A stretch of 64,000 nucleotides of DNA from Bacteroidota bacterium (GCA_016718825.1 JADKCL010000002.1:1-64000); one strand, 5' to 3'; shown: positions 50,927 through 59,705, numbered from the stretch's first letter. The notes: generated by a model not told the origin, from the sequence alone. Numbers and translations are program-made.

Positions 50927-52393
50927 TCAAATCAACCCGATTTTGTTGCTGAGCCATTCGTGGTAGTCGATGAATGAGAAATCCTCAAGTTCTGGTTTTG
51001 GCGTACTAACCAGAAACTGCTTGATGTTTTCTATCAAAGGTTTATCAGCTCTTATCGCCATCGATTTATTCATTTCGCCCAGGATATACAAGAGCTTATT
51101 TTCCGTGACAACGGTAGGCTTATCCAATATTTCGTGATAGTCTCTTTTTACTTCGCCGATTCGCCTTTCCATGACCTCAAAATCACCCGATTCTTGGCGA
51201 AGAGTGAGTTCGAAAATTGCCAATTTTAACTTGAATTCTTGGCTAGCAGCATGGTATCCGTCGTGAATAAAGGCTTGAACCAGTGCTTTTAATGCTTTGG
51301 TTATTTTTTTAGTTCGGAAATAGCAGATCGCAAGGTTTAGCATCATTAGGAATTCATTGTATGGGGTGTCACGAAACGTATGATTGCCTATCACCTCCTC
51401 CAAAATCTGAGTGGATTTAGAAACGTCAAGAATGGAGTAGTTGATAATGAGGGCATTGTAATAGTATGTTAGATACTTTTGATAAAGTAGCCCATGGAAT
51501 TCTTCCATACCTTGGCGCAAAAACTCGGCATACTGAAGGGATTGTTCAAGTTTCCTATTCTTATAGAGTGTATTCACTAGATAAACCAACATTTGCAGTT
51601 TGGTATCGTGATTGGAACGATTAAACAGGCTTTCTTTGGCAAACTCATCATAGGTTTGAAGCAAATATGTTTCTAGCACCAAGTATTCCTTCCTTGCAAG
51701 GAGAATGCGACTTACAGCATGATAGATCGTGAAACGAAGTTTAGAGTCTCCTTTGAGCTTTGGGTTTTGTGAAAATTCATTCACTGTTTTCTCAAGGAGG
51801 TCAAAAAGTGGTGTCTGCGACGCTGATAGTTTTGGTGACGATCTTACCCGGTGCACGACTGCCGCTAGGATGTCATCTATATCCCGAAGGGCTTGTAATT
51901 TTTGATGGTTTTCCTTCCGTTTCCTGATATACTCTTCAGGATTTATCGCAACCATTTCAAGTGATAATTTGATCATTTCGCTGTACAAAAGGTCCAGAAG
52001 TTCAAATTGTTCAAGCTTGATGGCCTTTTTCTCAGCCTTTCGAAGAAAGTGGATTGCTACTTTATATTTTTGGCGACTGTGAAAGAATCTACCCAAAGAC
52101 AAAAGATGAAATAGGTAAACTACTTCATCGTCTTCCATGTGCTGTAGGTTCAGGCTTTTGTTCATGTCCTGCATCAGCCGATTCTTCAGCCGATAGAAGG
52201 AATTCTTATCGTCACCCTCGTAGAGTTTTGCAAAAATCTCTCCTTCGTTGTAATCCTCTCCAGATTTGCGAATGTAATCGAACAATGCAAGGTCTTTTCG
52301 ATCCGCCTCTACCTGGGTTCTGCTTGCAAACAACTTGAAGTGCCTTACTTCCTCCTTGCTCATTAAACCAACTATTCGATTCAGGATGTCCAT
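50927..52393 (-). CDS. Large helical protein of unknown function, TPR-like
   Basis: A 488-residue soluble protein predicted almost entirely helical from its periodic Leu/Lys/Glu pattern. Stretches such as RQKYKVAIHFLRKAEKKAIK, NRKLEQSLQYAEFLRQGMEE and FLMMLNLAICYFRTKKITKA look like TPR-type helix pairs of 30-40 residues. No signal peptide, no catalytic motif. The coding region is clearly more AT-rich than its neighbours. It is divergent from the secreted protein at 52485 and stands alone. Similar all-helical proteins occur in Bacteroidota with no known function. Confidence 0.75.
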   Translation of the reverse strand: MDILNRIVGLMSKEEVRHFKLFASRTQVEADRKDLALFDYIRKSGEDYNEGEIFAKLYEGDDKNSFYRLKNRLMQDMNKSLNLQHMEDDEVVYLFHLLSLGRFFHSRQKYKVAIHFLRKAEKKAIKLEQFELLDLLYSEMIKLSLEMVAINPEEYIRKRKENHQKLQALRDIDDILAAVVHRVRSSPKLSASQTPLFDLLEKTVNEFSQNPKLKGDSKLRFTIYHAVSRILLARKEYLVLETYLLQTYDEFAKESLFNRSNHDTKLQMLVYLVNTLYKNRKLEQSLQYAEFLRQGMEEFHGLLYQKYLTYYYNALIINYSILDVSKSTQILEEVIGNHTFRDTPYNEFLMMLNLAICYFRTKKITKALKALVQAFIHDGYHAASQEFKLKLAIFELTLRQESGDFEVMERRIGEVKRDYHEILDKPTVVTENKLLYILGEMNKSMAIRADKPLIENIKQFLVSTPKPELEDFSFIDYHEWLSNKIGLI

Positions 52394-52484
52394 TGCCTCA
52401 AAAAAATTAGTGACTGCGTAAGAAATCAGCTAAAAGTAAGGATTTAGTTTTGAAAAAAGGGACTACCTTGGACATAGGAAAAAT

Positions 52485-53186
52485 ATGAATTTGATGAGTA
52501 AGAACTTGAACCGTAAAATTTCCTTGCTTTTAATGCTGTTGATTCCAATGTTGGGGTTTGCGCAGCCCAAACTTTCAATCAATTCGGCCAGAAGTTTCCC
52601 TCCCGACACGATCTATTATCCAAATACTGGCTCAATCACCTATACACTAGTTGTCGAAAATATCGGGGACAATCAGCTCACTTCTCCGTGTCAGATCAAA
52701 TTTAAATACAATTCGGCGACAACGGATACCATCATGTGGTCCTGGCTTGCCTTTAATTTTGAGGTTGGGCAAACAGACACGATCATTTTTACGGATTCCA
52801 TTGGGCCACTCGGAGGGACTCGCTACAAGGGCGGTGACAATATTATTGTAATCTGGCCCAACAGTGACAATCCCAATGTGCAGATTCCAGACACCGTCGA
52901 CTTTCCCATTTGGATACAACAGTTTAACGGTGTAATCGATGAAGAAACACTCGCCCAACGCGTGGAAGTATTTCCGAATCCCGTTACCGATAAGCTGAAT
53001 ATTCATTACAAGGATATGCGCCAAAAAGTTGAGTGCGTAAGAATCATCGGGTTGGATGGCAAAAAACTCTGGGAAAGCTACAACCCTGTCGACGAAATCG
53101 ATACGCAGCAGCTACCCGCCGGAATGTATCTTCTCCTGTTCAAATACAAGGACGGCATGGTGGGAGCGGTTCGCATCACCAAATAG
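52485..53186 (+). CDS. T9SS-sorted protein of unknown function
   Basis: A 233-residue secreted protein: signal peptide ending near LGFAQP, one beta-sandwich-like domain (about residues 28-150: SITYTLVVENIGDNQLTSPC ... NIIVIWPNSDNPNVQIPD, reminiscent of CARDB-type domains) and a sorting domain (VEVFPNPVTDKLNIHYKD ... IGLDGKKLWES ... VGAVRITK). A TAGTTTTG -7 box at 52445-52452 precedes it. Ended by a good terminator. Confidence 0.83.
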   Translation: MNLMSKNLNRKISLLLMLLIPMLGFAQPKLSINSARSFPPDTIYYPNTGSITYTLVVENIGDNQLTSPCQIKFKYNSATTDTIMWSWLAFNFEVGQTDTIIFTDSIGPLGGTRYKGGDNIIVIWPNSDNPNVQIPDTVDFPIWIQQFNGVIDEETLAQRVEVFPNPVTDKLNIHYKDMRQKVECVRIIGLDGKKLWESYNPVDEIDTQQLPAGMYLLLFKYKDGMVGAVRITK

Positions 53187-53208
53187 CGATCCGTCCTTCA
53201 TTGAAAAT

Positions 53209-53250
53209 CAAAACGTCGAGCAAAGGAAATTTTGTTCGACGTTTTGTTTT
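53209..53250 (+). terminator. Rho-independent terminator
   Basis: A 12-bp stem (53210-53221/53234-53245) containing AAAACGTCGA and its complement, followed by GTTTTG. It follows the stop at 53186. Confidence 0.75.
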
Positions 53251-53276
53251 GATGTTGAAGATCATTGAGACAAGGG

Positions 53277-53306
53277 TTGGCAGTATTGTCCAGATCGATA
53301 GATTTG
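53277..53306 (+). promoter_or_regulatory. Bacteroidete-type promoter for the small secreted genes
   Basis: TTG at 53277-53279, 19-nt spacer, TAGATTTG at 53299-53306; 50 nt before the ATG at 53357. Confidence 0.65.
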
Positions 53307-53356
53307 CTTCGTTTAAGATTTCTGCCTAAATTGTTTAGAATTAGCATTGTTGCATC

Positions 53357-53638
53357 ATGAAAACGACGGTTTTGTTTCTGATTGGGATGTTCTTCACGCT
53401 AGGCGGTTTGCTTGCGCAAGCGCCTGCGGAACAATCTGTTACGTCAAAGACTGTAAATACTACCCCAACGAAAGTGGCGGAAAAACCAGGTCCATTCGAC
53501 AACAATGGCACGATGCAGCCGCTCGGTGGTCCTGGTAAGCCTGCTTTTGCGCCCAGGACAGAAGCGCTTCCTTCCAATAACTCGACAGTTGTGCAGCCTG
53601 CAAATGGCACATTGCCGAAACAAGATATCCCGCGATAA
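53357..53638 (+). CDS. Small secreted Pro/Thr/Asn-rich protein, first of two
   Basis: A 93-residue protein with a signal peptide (TVLFLIGMFFTLGGLLAQAP) and a mature part of about 70 residues rich in Pro, Thr, Asn, Gln and Gly with no cysteine or aromatic core (GPFDNNGTMQPLGGPGKPAF), so probably unstructured. The next gene (53712) encodes a protein of the same kind. No family recognised. Export and disorder are inferred; function unknown. Confidence 0.65.
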   Translation: MKTTVLFLIGMFFTLGGLLAQAPAEQSVTSKTVNTTPTKVAEKPGPFDNNGTMQPLGGPGKPAFAPRTEALPSNNSTVVQPANGTLPKQDIPR

Positions 53639-53711
53639 ATTTGCGATGCTGCACTGAAAACAGCGCAGGTTTTATCTCTTCAATAAGAATCAACGATCAC
53701 CCAACACTGAT

Positions 53712-54053
53712 ATGAAAAAAGTATTTCTCGCCGCCCTTTGTTTTGGTTTTCTTTCATTTTCCGCAGTTTATGCGCAAACGGGAGATGTAAAGGGCTCCTC
53801 CGAATCGATTTCAACTCCTGCGGTTTCCGGCAATGCCGCGCGTCAAGGCAAAACACCTAGCAAGGGTAGCCCCCTCATTCAACGTCAGGCAAACGAAGCT
53901 CCAGGTTCAGGGGCCGGCGATGCACCTTCCAATTCCAAGGTTGCACCTGCAAATACCATAAGGCCGATTCCAGATTCACTCGCGCCTTCGTTTAAAAACC
54001 GTCCGCAGACGGTTGCTCCCGTCAATTCGACGACCACCAAGCCGCAACAATAG
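53712..54053 (+). CDS. Small secreted Ser/Pro/Asn-rich protein, second of two
   Basis: A 113-residue protein with a signal peptide (FLAALCFGFLSFSAVYAQTG) and a low-complexity mature part rich in Ser, Pro, Ala, Asn, Lys and Gln (SGNAARQGKTPSKGSPLIQR, NSKVAPANTIRPIPDSLAP), ending in TTTKPQQ. Cysteine-free after the signal. It resembles its neighbour at 53357 in design rather than in alignable sequence. They are 73 bp apart in the same direction. Confidence 0.65.
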   Translation: MKKVFLAALCFGFLSFSAVYAQTGDVKGSSESISTPAVSGNAARQGKTPSKGSPLIQRQANEAPGSGAGDAPSNSKVAPANTIRPIPDSLAPSFKNRPQTVAPVNSTTTKPQQ

Positions 54054-54170
54054 AGATTTTACCGCGGTAGAAGACGCTTCTGCTACGCCAAATACAGGAG
54101 TCAAAGCCGATTGTCTCAATCTAGACATGGCCTTGACTCCATTTTTTTTCAGACAGAACCTAAACCAACT

Positions 54171-54178
54171 TACTTTTG
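54171..54178 (+). promoter_or_regulatory. -7 box of the mfd promoter
   Basis: TACTTTTG (TAnnTTTG match). A transcript starting just after it would exclude the in-frame ATG at 54111 and supports the GTG at 54234 as the mfd start. Confidence 0.45.
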
Positions 54179-54233
54179 TGCGGTTTTTCGAGGGGGCTCA
54201 ATAACGATTCCCCAAGTTGACCCAAGGCCCAAG

Positions 54234-54917
54234 GTGAAAATTCAAGACATTCTTAAAATCTACCGCGAGCATCCGGAATTGGTGGAGCTCGCGCTCAAGA
54301 TCAAGGACGATGCCAACGGCGTTTTCCAAATCAAAGGCCTTGCGGGCAGCCAATCGGCATTCTTGCTCGTTTCCTTGTTTCAAAACGTGCACCGCAGCGG
54401 ATTGATCATTCTCAATGACAAGGAGGAGGCGCTCTATTTCATGAACGAACTCCAAACCTTGATGCCGCAAAAGGAAATTCTCTATTATCCAGCGAGTTAC
54501 AAGCGGCCTTATCAACTGGAGGAAATCGACAATGCCAATGTCTTGCAACGCGCCGAGGTACTCAATCAGCTGAATCATCAACAAACTGGAAGGCAGCTGA
54601 TTATCACATTTGCCGAGGCCCTCAGTGAGCAAGTGGTCAACAAACGTTCCCTCGTCAAAAACACGCTCGACCTGAAAAAGGCGAAACCTGCGGAATGGAT
54701 TTCGTCGTGGATGTCTTGGACGACTACGGATTCGATCACAGCGATTTTGTTTGGGAACCAGGAACTTACAGCAAACGAGGCGGTATCTTGGATGTCTTTT
54801 CCTTTGCGAATGACCTCCCTTACCGCATCGAATTTTTCGGGGACGAGGTCGAATCCATTCGCACATTCGACCCGGTCGATCAGATTTCCAAGGACGAGCA
54901 CACCCATGTTTCGCTGA
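54234..54917 (+). CDS. mfd: Transcription-repair coupling factor, N-terminal part (frameshifted)
   Basis: N-terminal fragment of Mfd. From GTG 54234 it reads VKIQDILKIYREHPELVELA, the usual start of bacteroidete Mfd, then the UvrB-like domain 1 (GLAGSQSAFLLVSLFQNVHR, EALYFMNELQTLMPQ, YYPASYKRPYQLEEIDNANV). Homology stops at ...DLKKAKPAE (54694); the remaining 74 codons in this frame are nonsense. One extra A in GGAATGG at 54693-54695 would continue directly into MDFVVDVLDDYGF of the next piece. The combined protein would be about 1129 residues, the normal Mfd length. Confidence 0.85.
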   Translation: MKIQDILKIYREHPELVELALKIKDDANGVFQIKGLAGSQSAFLLVSLFQNVHRSGLIILNDKEEALYFMNELQTLMPQKEILYYPASYKRPYQLEEIDNANVLQRAEVLNQLNHQQTGRQLIITFAEALSEQVVNKRSLVKNTLDLKKAKPAEWISSWMSWTTTDSITAILFGNQELTANEAVSWMSFPLRMTSLTASNFSGTRSNPFAHSTRSIRFPRTSTPMFR

Positions 54918-57622
54918 TCCCAAACATCCAAAAGAATCTCATCAACGAGGAAAAAGTCCATTTTCTAGACTACCTGAGTGACCGCACAGTTGTCTATATA
55001 CAAGGTATGGACTTCGTGACCGCCGATTTGGATCGCCAATACGAGCGCGCGAGTAAATATTGGCAGGAGTTGCAAACCCAGAGTGGGGGAGCAGCCTTGA
55101 GCCGCGGTCCCGAAAGCCTTTACACCGACGCCAAAGCCTTCAAAAAAGGCATGGAAGGCTTCACCCGTGTGGAATTTGGAGGCAGATTTTTTTTCAAAAA
55201 CCCCATCCAATTGGTCGAATGGGCAGGTTCGCCACAACCTGCATTTAAGAAGGAATTCAACCTCCTCGCAGAGCACCTCCATAAGAATCAGGAGATCGGA
55301 ATCCAGAATTTCATTCTCGCCGACAGCGAAAATCAATTCGTTCGACTCCACGAGATTTTTGCAGCGATCGACAAATCCGCGATGTTCACCGGCGTCAATG
55401 CCGTCATCCACCGTGGCTTCCTCGACAAGCGCCTGAAGTTTGCGCTTTACACCGACCACGAAATCTTCGAGCGTTATCACCGCTTCAAGAGCAAGGCACA
55501 GACTTCTCGCAGTCAGGCAATTACCCTCAAGGAGCTCAAGGACATCGCGCCGGGCGATTATGTCACGCACATCAACCACGGCATCGGCAAGTTTGGTGGA
55601 TTGCACCGCATCAAGGTCGGCGAACACGAGCAGGAGGCCGTCAAGATCTTTTACGATGGCGGTGACGAGATTTTTGTGAATGTGAATTCGCTGTACAAAA
55701 TCTCAAAATATACAGGCAAGGATGGTGAGCCACCCAAACTCAGCAAGCTTGGTTCCGGCGAATGGGCCAAGAAAAAGGCAAAGGCCAAGAGCCGCATCAA
55801 GGAATTGGCATTCGACCTGATTGCCTTGTATGCACAGCGGATGTCACAAAACGGATTTGCCTGTCAGCCAGATTCTTACATGCAGCAGGAGTTGGAGGCG
55901 AGCTTCATGTTTGAAGACACGCCCGACCAAGTCAAGGCGACGGAAGACATCAAAAAGGACCTCGAAAGTCCCGTTCCGATGGACCGTTTGATCTGCGGCG
56001 ATGTCGGCTTCGGCAAAACCGAGATTGCTTTGCGCGCCGCATTCAAGGCCGCCGAAAATGGTAAACAAACTGCCGTGTTGGTGCCAACGACCATCTTGGC
56101 CCTTCAGCATTACCATACCTTCCGGGACCGTTTGAAGGATTTTCCGGTCGAGGTGGATTACATCAACCGGTTCAAGACGCCACAGCAGCAGAAAGAAACA
56201 CTCGAAAGGCTCGCGGCCGGGAAAATCGACATCATTATCGGTACGCACCGCGTGGTCAGCAAAGATGTAAAGTTCAAGGACTTGGGTTTGCTGATCATCG
56301 ACGAGGAACAGAAATTCGGGGTGGGAGTGAAGGAGAAGCTCAAGCTGATGCGGGTGAATGTCGATACGCTGACCCTGACGGCGACGCCGATTCCGCGGAC
56401 CCTGCAATTTTCCCTCATGGGCGTGCGCGACATGAGTGTGCTCGCAACGCCTCCGCCCAACCGGCAGCCGGTCGAGACGATCGTCGGTACATTTGATCAG
56501 GGACAAATCCGGGATGCGATCGCTTACGAAATGAAACGCGGCGGACAGGCATTTTTCGTGCACAACCGCGTTGCCGACCTCGACGAAATCGCCTCCTTGG
56601 TCAAAAAGCTGGTACCTGATGCCCGCGTGGGGATCGCCCACGGGCAGTTGAGTCCGGAAAAAATGGAGAAAATCATGGCTGACTTCATCGAAGGAAGCTT
56701 TGACGTCTTGGCCTGTACGACGATCGTCGAGTCAGGGCTCGACATCCCGAATGCGAATACGATCCTGATCAATGAGGCACATAACTATGGGTTGAGCGAC
56801 CTCCATCAAATGCGTGGACGCGTCGGTCGCAGTAATCGCAAAGCATTTTGCTACCTCTTTGCCCCGCACGAAAGCGTGCTCTCGCGTGATGCGCGCAAGC
56901 GCTTGAAGGCCATCGAGGAGTTTAGCGACCTCGGCTCAGGATTCCACATCGCCTTGCGCGACTTGGACATCCGCGGCGCAGGCGACATGCTTGGCGGCGA
57001 ACAAAGCGGTTTCATCAATGAAATTGGCTACGACATGTACCAAAAGATCTTGATCGAGGCCGTCGAGGAACTCAAAGAAGACCAATTCCCAGACCTTTTC
57101 CGCGATGAAATCAAGAAAAAGCAGGAAGAACGGTCCTTCGTCGATGACACCGTTGTGGAAACTGATCAGAATATCCTGATTCCGGAAAGTTATTTGCCAG
57201 TCGTATCAGAACGCCTGAACTTCTACAACAAGATTGCTGCAAGCGTGAATGAGGAGGAAATGCGCGAGATTTCCCGGCAATTGATTGACCGATTTGGACC
57301 GATTCCGGAGGAAGTGCTTGGCTTGTTTGACACGGTGCGCTTACGCCGTGTTGGCAAGAAGCTGGGCTTTGAAAAGGTCGTGTTGAAAGAAGGAACAGGA
57401 CGGCTCTACTTTCCGCAGGATAAAAAAAGTGCGTATTATTCATCAAGTCTTTTCCCGATGCTGTTGTCTTGGACACAGCACAATTCAAGGCGTGCACGCT
57501 TCAAGGAAAGTCCCAAATATTTGAGTTTGGAGGTAAAATCCGTTGAGGGCATCAAAGGCCTCCTTGTTTTGCTGAAGGAAATCGAGGCTTATACAAAAGA
57601 ACTATCCACCCATCATGGCTGA
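54695..57622 (+). CDS. mfd: Transcription-repair coupling factor, main part (frameshifted)
   Basis: The remaining 975 residues of Mfd, the translocase that removes stalled RNA polymerase and recruits UvrA. It begins inside the UvrB-like module (FVWEPGTYSKRGGILDVFSF). The RNA-polymerase-interacting CarD-like domain follows (APGDYVTHINHGIGKFGG), then the RecG-type helicase: Walker A GDVGFGKTEIALRAAF, DEEQ box LLIIDEEQKFGVGVKEKL, TATPIPRTLQFSLMGVRDMS, FFVHNRVADLD and GRVGRSNRKAFCYL. The C-terminal autoinhibitory/UvrA-binding domain (ISRQLIDRFGPIPEEVLGLF) is present. As written, the reading frame is interrupted once near 54694. It overlaps the next gene by 8 bp. Confidence 0.93.
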   Translation: MDFVVDVLDDYGFDHSDFVWEPGTYSKRGGILDVFSFANDLPYRIEFFGDEVESIRTFDPVDQISKDEHTHVSLIPNIQKNLINEEKVHFLDYLSDRTVVYIQGMDFVTADLDRQYERASKYWQELQTQSGGAALSRGPESLYTDAKAFKKGMEGFTRVEFGGRFFFKNPIQLVEWAGSPQPAFKKEFNLLAEHLHKNQEIGIQNFILADSENQFVRLHEIFAAIDKSAMFTGVNAVIHRGFLDKRLKFALYTDHEIFERYHRFKSKAQTSRSQAITLKELKDIAPGDYVTHINHGIGKFGGLHRIKVGEHEQEAVKIFYDGGDEIFVNVNSLYKISKYTGKDGEPPKLSKLGSGEWAKKKAKAKSRIKELAFDLIALYAQRMSQNGFACQPDSYMQQELEASFMFEDTPDQVKATEDIKKDLESPVPMDRLICGDVGFGKTEIALRAAFKAAENGKQTAVLVPTTILALQHYHTFRDRLKDFPVEVDYINRFKTPQQQKETLERLAAGKIDIIIGTHRVVSKDVKFKDLGLLIIDEEQKFGVGVKEKLKLMRVNVDTLTLTATPIPRTLQFSLMGVRDMSVLATPPPNRQPVETIVGTFDQGQIRDAIAYEMKRGGQAFFVHNRVADLDEIASLVKKLVPDARVGIAHGQLSPEKMEKIMADFIEGSFDVLACTTIVESGLDIPNANTILINEAHNYGLSDLHQMRGRVGRSNRKAFCYLFAPHESVLSRDARKRLKAIEEFSDLGSGFHIALRDLDIRGAGDMLGGEQSGFINEIGYDMYQKILIEAVEELKEDQFPDLFRDEIKKKQEERSFVDDTVVETDQNILIPESYLPVVSERLNFYNKIAASVNEEEMREISRQLIDRFGPIPEEVLGLFDTVRLRRVGKKLGFEKVVLKEGTGRLYFPQDKKSAYYSSSLFPMLLSWTQHNSRRARFKESPKYLSLEVKSVEGIKGLLVLLKEIEAYTKELSTHHG

Positions 57623-57983
57623 AGAAAGTACAGAACGCGACGACATCAATCGCCTGCAAGAACGCTGGGCATTGCTCAGCGGCATCATCAAAACGAGATT
57701 TGGTAAGAAGCCAGACTTGGAAGCGATGCTTTTCCTGATCGGCGTACGCGAAATGGGGAGGATGCCCGATGATTTTACCAAGGAGCAGAAAGTGGACTTG
57801 ATGCACGTCGGCCTTTGCGCTGTGCTTGCGCCCGGCGGTTACTTCAAAGTGAGTCATCAAGATCAAGACGGATGGCCACATTGGGAACAGTTGATGGATT
57901 TGCCGCACATCGACATTTTTTCACAGGAAGTTTTCATGAAATCGTTCATAGTTGATTATTTTGCAGACATCTATGATATCTAA
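57615..57983 (+). CDS. Conserved small protein of unknown function
   Basis: A 122-residue soluble protein whose start lies 8 bp inside the end of mfd. It is mainly helical (RLQERWALLSGIIKTRFGKK, AMLFLIGVREMGRMPDDFTK) with DLMHVGLCAVLAPGGYF and a DGWPHWEQL motif near the end. Proteins of this pattern accompany unrelated genes in Bacteroidota. I recognise no domain with known function. Coupling to mfd and to the cyclophilin gene one base downstream suggests a common transcript. Confidence 0.75.
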   Translation: MAEESTERDDINRLQERWALLSGIIKTRFGKKPDLEAMLFLIGVREMGRMPDDFTKEQKVDLMHVGLCAVLAPGGYFKVSHQDQDGWPHWEQLMDLPHIDIFSQEVFMKSFIVDYFADIYDI

Positions 57984-57984
57984 G

Positions 57985-58737
57985 ATGAAGTTTTGCTACC
58001 GCAGTTTGGGCATTTTGCTCCTGGCATTGTTTGTGTTGCCGGGATTGGTATTTGCCCAAAAGGAAAAGAAGGCCAAGAAACCTGCAAAGGTCAAGCCCGA
58101 TGTGATCATCCATACCAGCATGGGAGACATTGGAATTCAGCTGTTTGAGGACACTCCTTTGCACCGGGCGAATTTCTTGAAATTGGCGCATGCGCATTTC
58201 TACGACAGCACGACCTTTCACCGCGTCATCAAAGACTTTATGATCCAAGGCGGCGATCCTTACAGCAAGGATCCGGCAAAGAAGTCGCTAGCAGGTCAAG
58301 GTGGCCCGGGCTACACCCTTCCCGCCGAGATTTTGCCGCAGTATTTTCATGCGAAAGGTATGTTGGCCGCTGCCCGAATGGGGGATCAGGTGAATCCGAA
58401 ACGTGAAAGTTCCGGTTCGCAGTTTTACATTGTACAGGGCAAACCCATGACGGAAACTGAAATCGACCGCGCGGAAACCCAAATGAAGGGCGTTTTGGGA
58501 CAGGATTTCAAGTTTTCTGCAGAGGCCCGCGAGGCCTACAAGACGATCGGGGGTTCGCCTTGGCTTGACGGCCAATACACGGTATTCGGAAAAGTCATTT
58601 CAGGCATGGAAGTCATCGATAAAATCGCTGCGGTAGAGAAGCGTCCCGGTGACCACCCGAAAGTGGACATTACGATGACGATCGAAGCGAAAACGAAGCT
58701 TCCAAAAGTCAAAAAGGAAAAAACAGCGTCCAACTAA
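57985..58737 (+). CDS. Exported cyclophilin-type peptidyl-prolyl isomerase, first of two
   Basis: A 250-residue PPIase. Start at ATG 57985, one base after the previous stop, giving a signal peptide (LGILLLALFVLPGLVFAQ). The cyclophilin domain has FHRVIKDFMIQGGDP with the catalytic Arg, GGPGYTLPAEI, MLAAARMG, SSGSQFYIVQG and DGQYTVFGKVISGMEVID. It carries an insertion of about 30 residues before the last strands (ETQMKGVLGQDFKFSAEAR). The lysine-rich tail ends KTASN. It should fold periplasmic proteins. The stop overlaps the start of the second PPIase by one base. Confidence 0.93.
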   Translation: MKFCYRSLGILLLALFVLPGLVFAQKEKKAKKPAKVKPDVIIHTSMGDIGIQLFEDTPLHRANFLKLAHAHFYDSTTFHRVIKDFMIQGGDPYSKDPAKKSLAGQGGPGYTLPAEILPQYFHAKGMLAAARMGDQVNPKRESSGSQFYIVQGKPMTETEIDRAETQMKGVLGQDFKFSAEAREAYKTIGGSPWLDGQYTVFGKVISGMEVIDKIAAVEKRPGDHPKVDITMTIEAKTKLPKVKKEKTASN

Positions 58738-59588
58738 TGGTCTCAATGGCCTCTAAATCAATGATCAAGAAAATTATCCTCTCGGCAATTGTTGCCTTAT
58801 CCGTCATCGGGTTCAGTGGCTGCGAAAGTGCTCCCGAAGGTGCCGATGTCAAAATCACTACAGATTTTGGCAATATCTACGTGAAACTCTACGATGAAAC
58901 GCCCAAGCACAAGGAGAACTTCCTGAAGCTCGCGAAGGCTGGTTTCTATGACAATACCACTTTCCACCGGGTCATGAAGGAATTTATGATCCAAGGCGGT
59001 GACCCCAATACGATCGACAACAGCGGCCCTGCCGGCCAAGGCGGACCGGGCTACACGCTTCCCCGCGAGATCCAGTCACAGTTTTTTCACAAAAAGGGAG
59101 CTTTTGCGGCAGCAAGAATGCCGGACCAAGCCAACCCGAATTGGGAATCCTCTGGCAGTCAGTTTTATATCGTCGTTGGTAAAAAGTGGACGGACGAGGA
59201 AATGGACGGCATGGAACAGCAAGTGGGGATGATGATTGATTCACATGTCTCCGCGCAATGGCAATCCGATCCCAAAAATGGATGGGTGCGCACGATCGAC
59301 TTGCAAGCGTTGCAGACCAACAATCCCGACAGCTTTGCCATTGTTGATGCCAGAATCAAGGAAGAATTTGGTGCCTTCAGGTCGCAATGGCCAACGTTTA
59401 AACTGACGCCGCAGCAGCGCGAAGTCTATAAAACAATCGGAGGAACGCCATTTCTTGATCAAACATATACCGTGTTTGGCGAAGTCGTCGGTGGAATGGA
59501 GGTTGTAGATGAAATGATCAATGTCGAAACCCAGCCTGGCGATGTTCCGACAAAGGAAATCAGGATGACTGTGAAGGCCCTGGACTGA
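58737..59588 (+). CDS. Lipoprotein cyclophilin-type peptidyl-prolyl isomerase, second of two
   Basis: A 283-residue PPIase with a lipoprotein signal (ILSAIVALSVIGFSGC; lipobox cysteine about residue 29 from the first Met). Same cyclophilin motifs as its neighbour: FHRVMKEFMIQGGDP, GGPGYTLPREI, AFAAARMPDQ, SSGSQFYIVVGKKW, DQTYTVFGEVVGGMEVVD, with a longer insertion (about residues 150-215). The start at 58737 overlaps the stop of the upstream gene; an internal ATG at 58761 is also possible. Together with the soluble paralogue it forms a pair with one free and one membrane-anchored form. Terminator follows. Confidence 0.93.
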   Translation: MVSMASKSMIKKIILSAIVALSVIGFSGCESAPEGADVKITTDFGNIYVKLYDETPKHKENFLKLAKAGFYDNTTFHRVMKEFMIQGGDPNTIDNSGPAGQGGPGYTLPREIQSQFFHKKGAFAAARMPDQANPNWESSGSQFYIVVGKKWTDEEMDGMEQQVGMMIDSHVSAQWQSDPKNGWVRTIDLQALQTNNPDSFAIVDARIKEEFGAFRSQWPTFKLTPQQREVYKTIGGTPFLDQTYTVFGEVVGGMEVVDEMINVETQPGDVPTKEIRMTVKALD

Positions 59589-59644
59589 GACCGTTTCCAC
59601 TGCGAGCAGCATCGGTATGCTGAAATTCGCAGCGATTGAATATA

Positions 59645-59705
59645 CCAATGGATGGCGCGAAACCGAGCTCTGAAAAGGGACGGGTTTCGCGCCATTGGTT
59701 TTGGG
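59645..59705 (+). terminator. Terminator hairpin after the cyclophilin genes
   Basis: An 11-bp stem GGCGCGAAACC (59654-59664) with 59683-59693, extended by CCAAT/ATTGG outside a 4-nt bulge, then GGTTTTG. Strong hairpin, short T-run. Confidence 0.7.

Noticed and set aside
54690..54698. Programmed frameshift in mfd
   Set aside because: GCGGAATGG is not a slippery sequence, there is no stimulatory element, and Mfd is not known to be made by frameshifting; a one-base loss is simpler.
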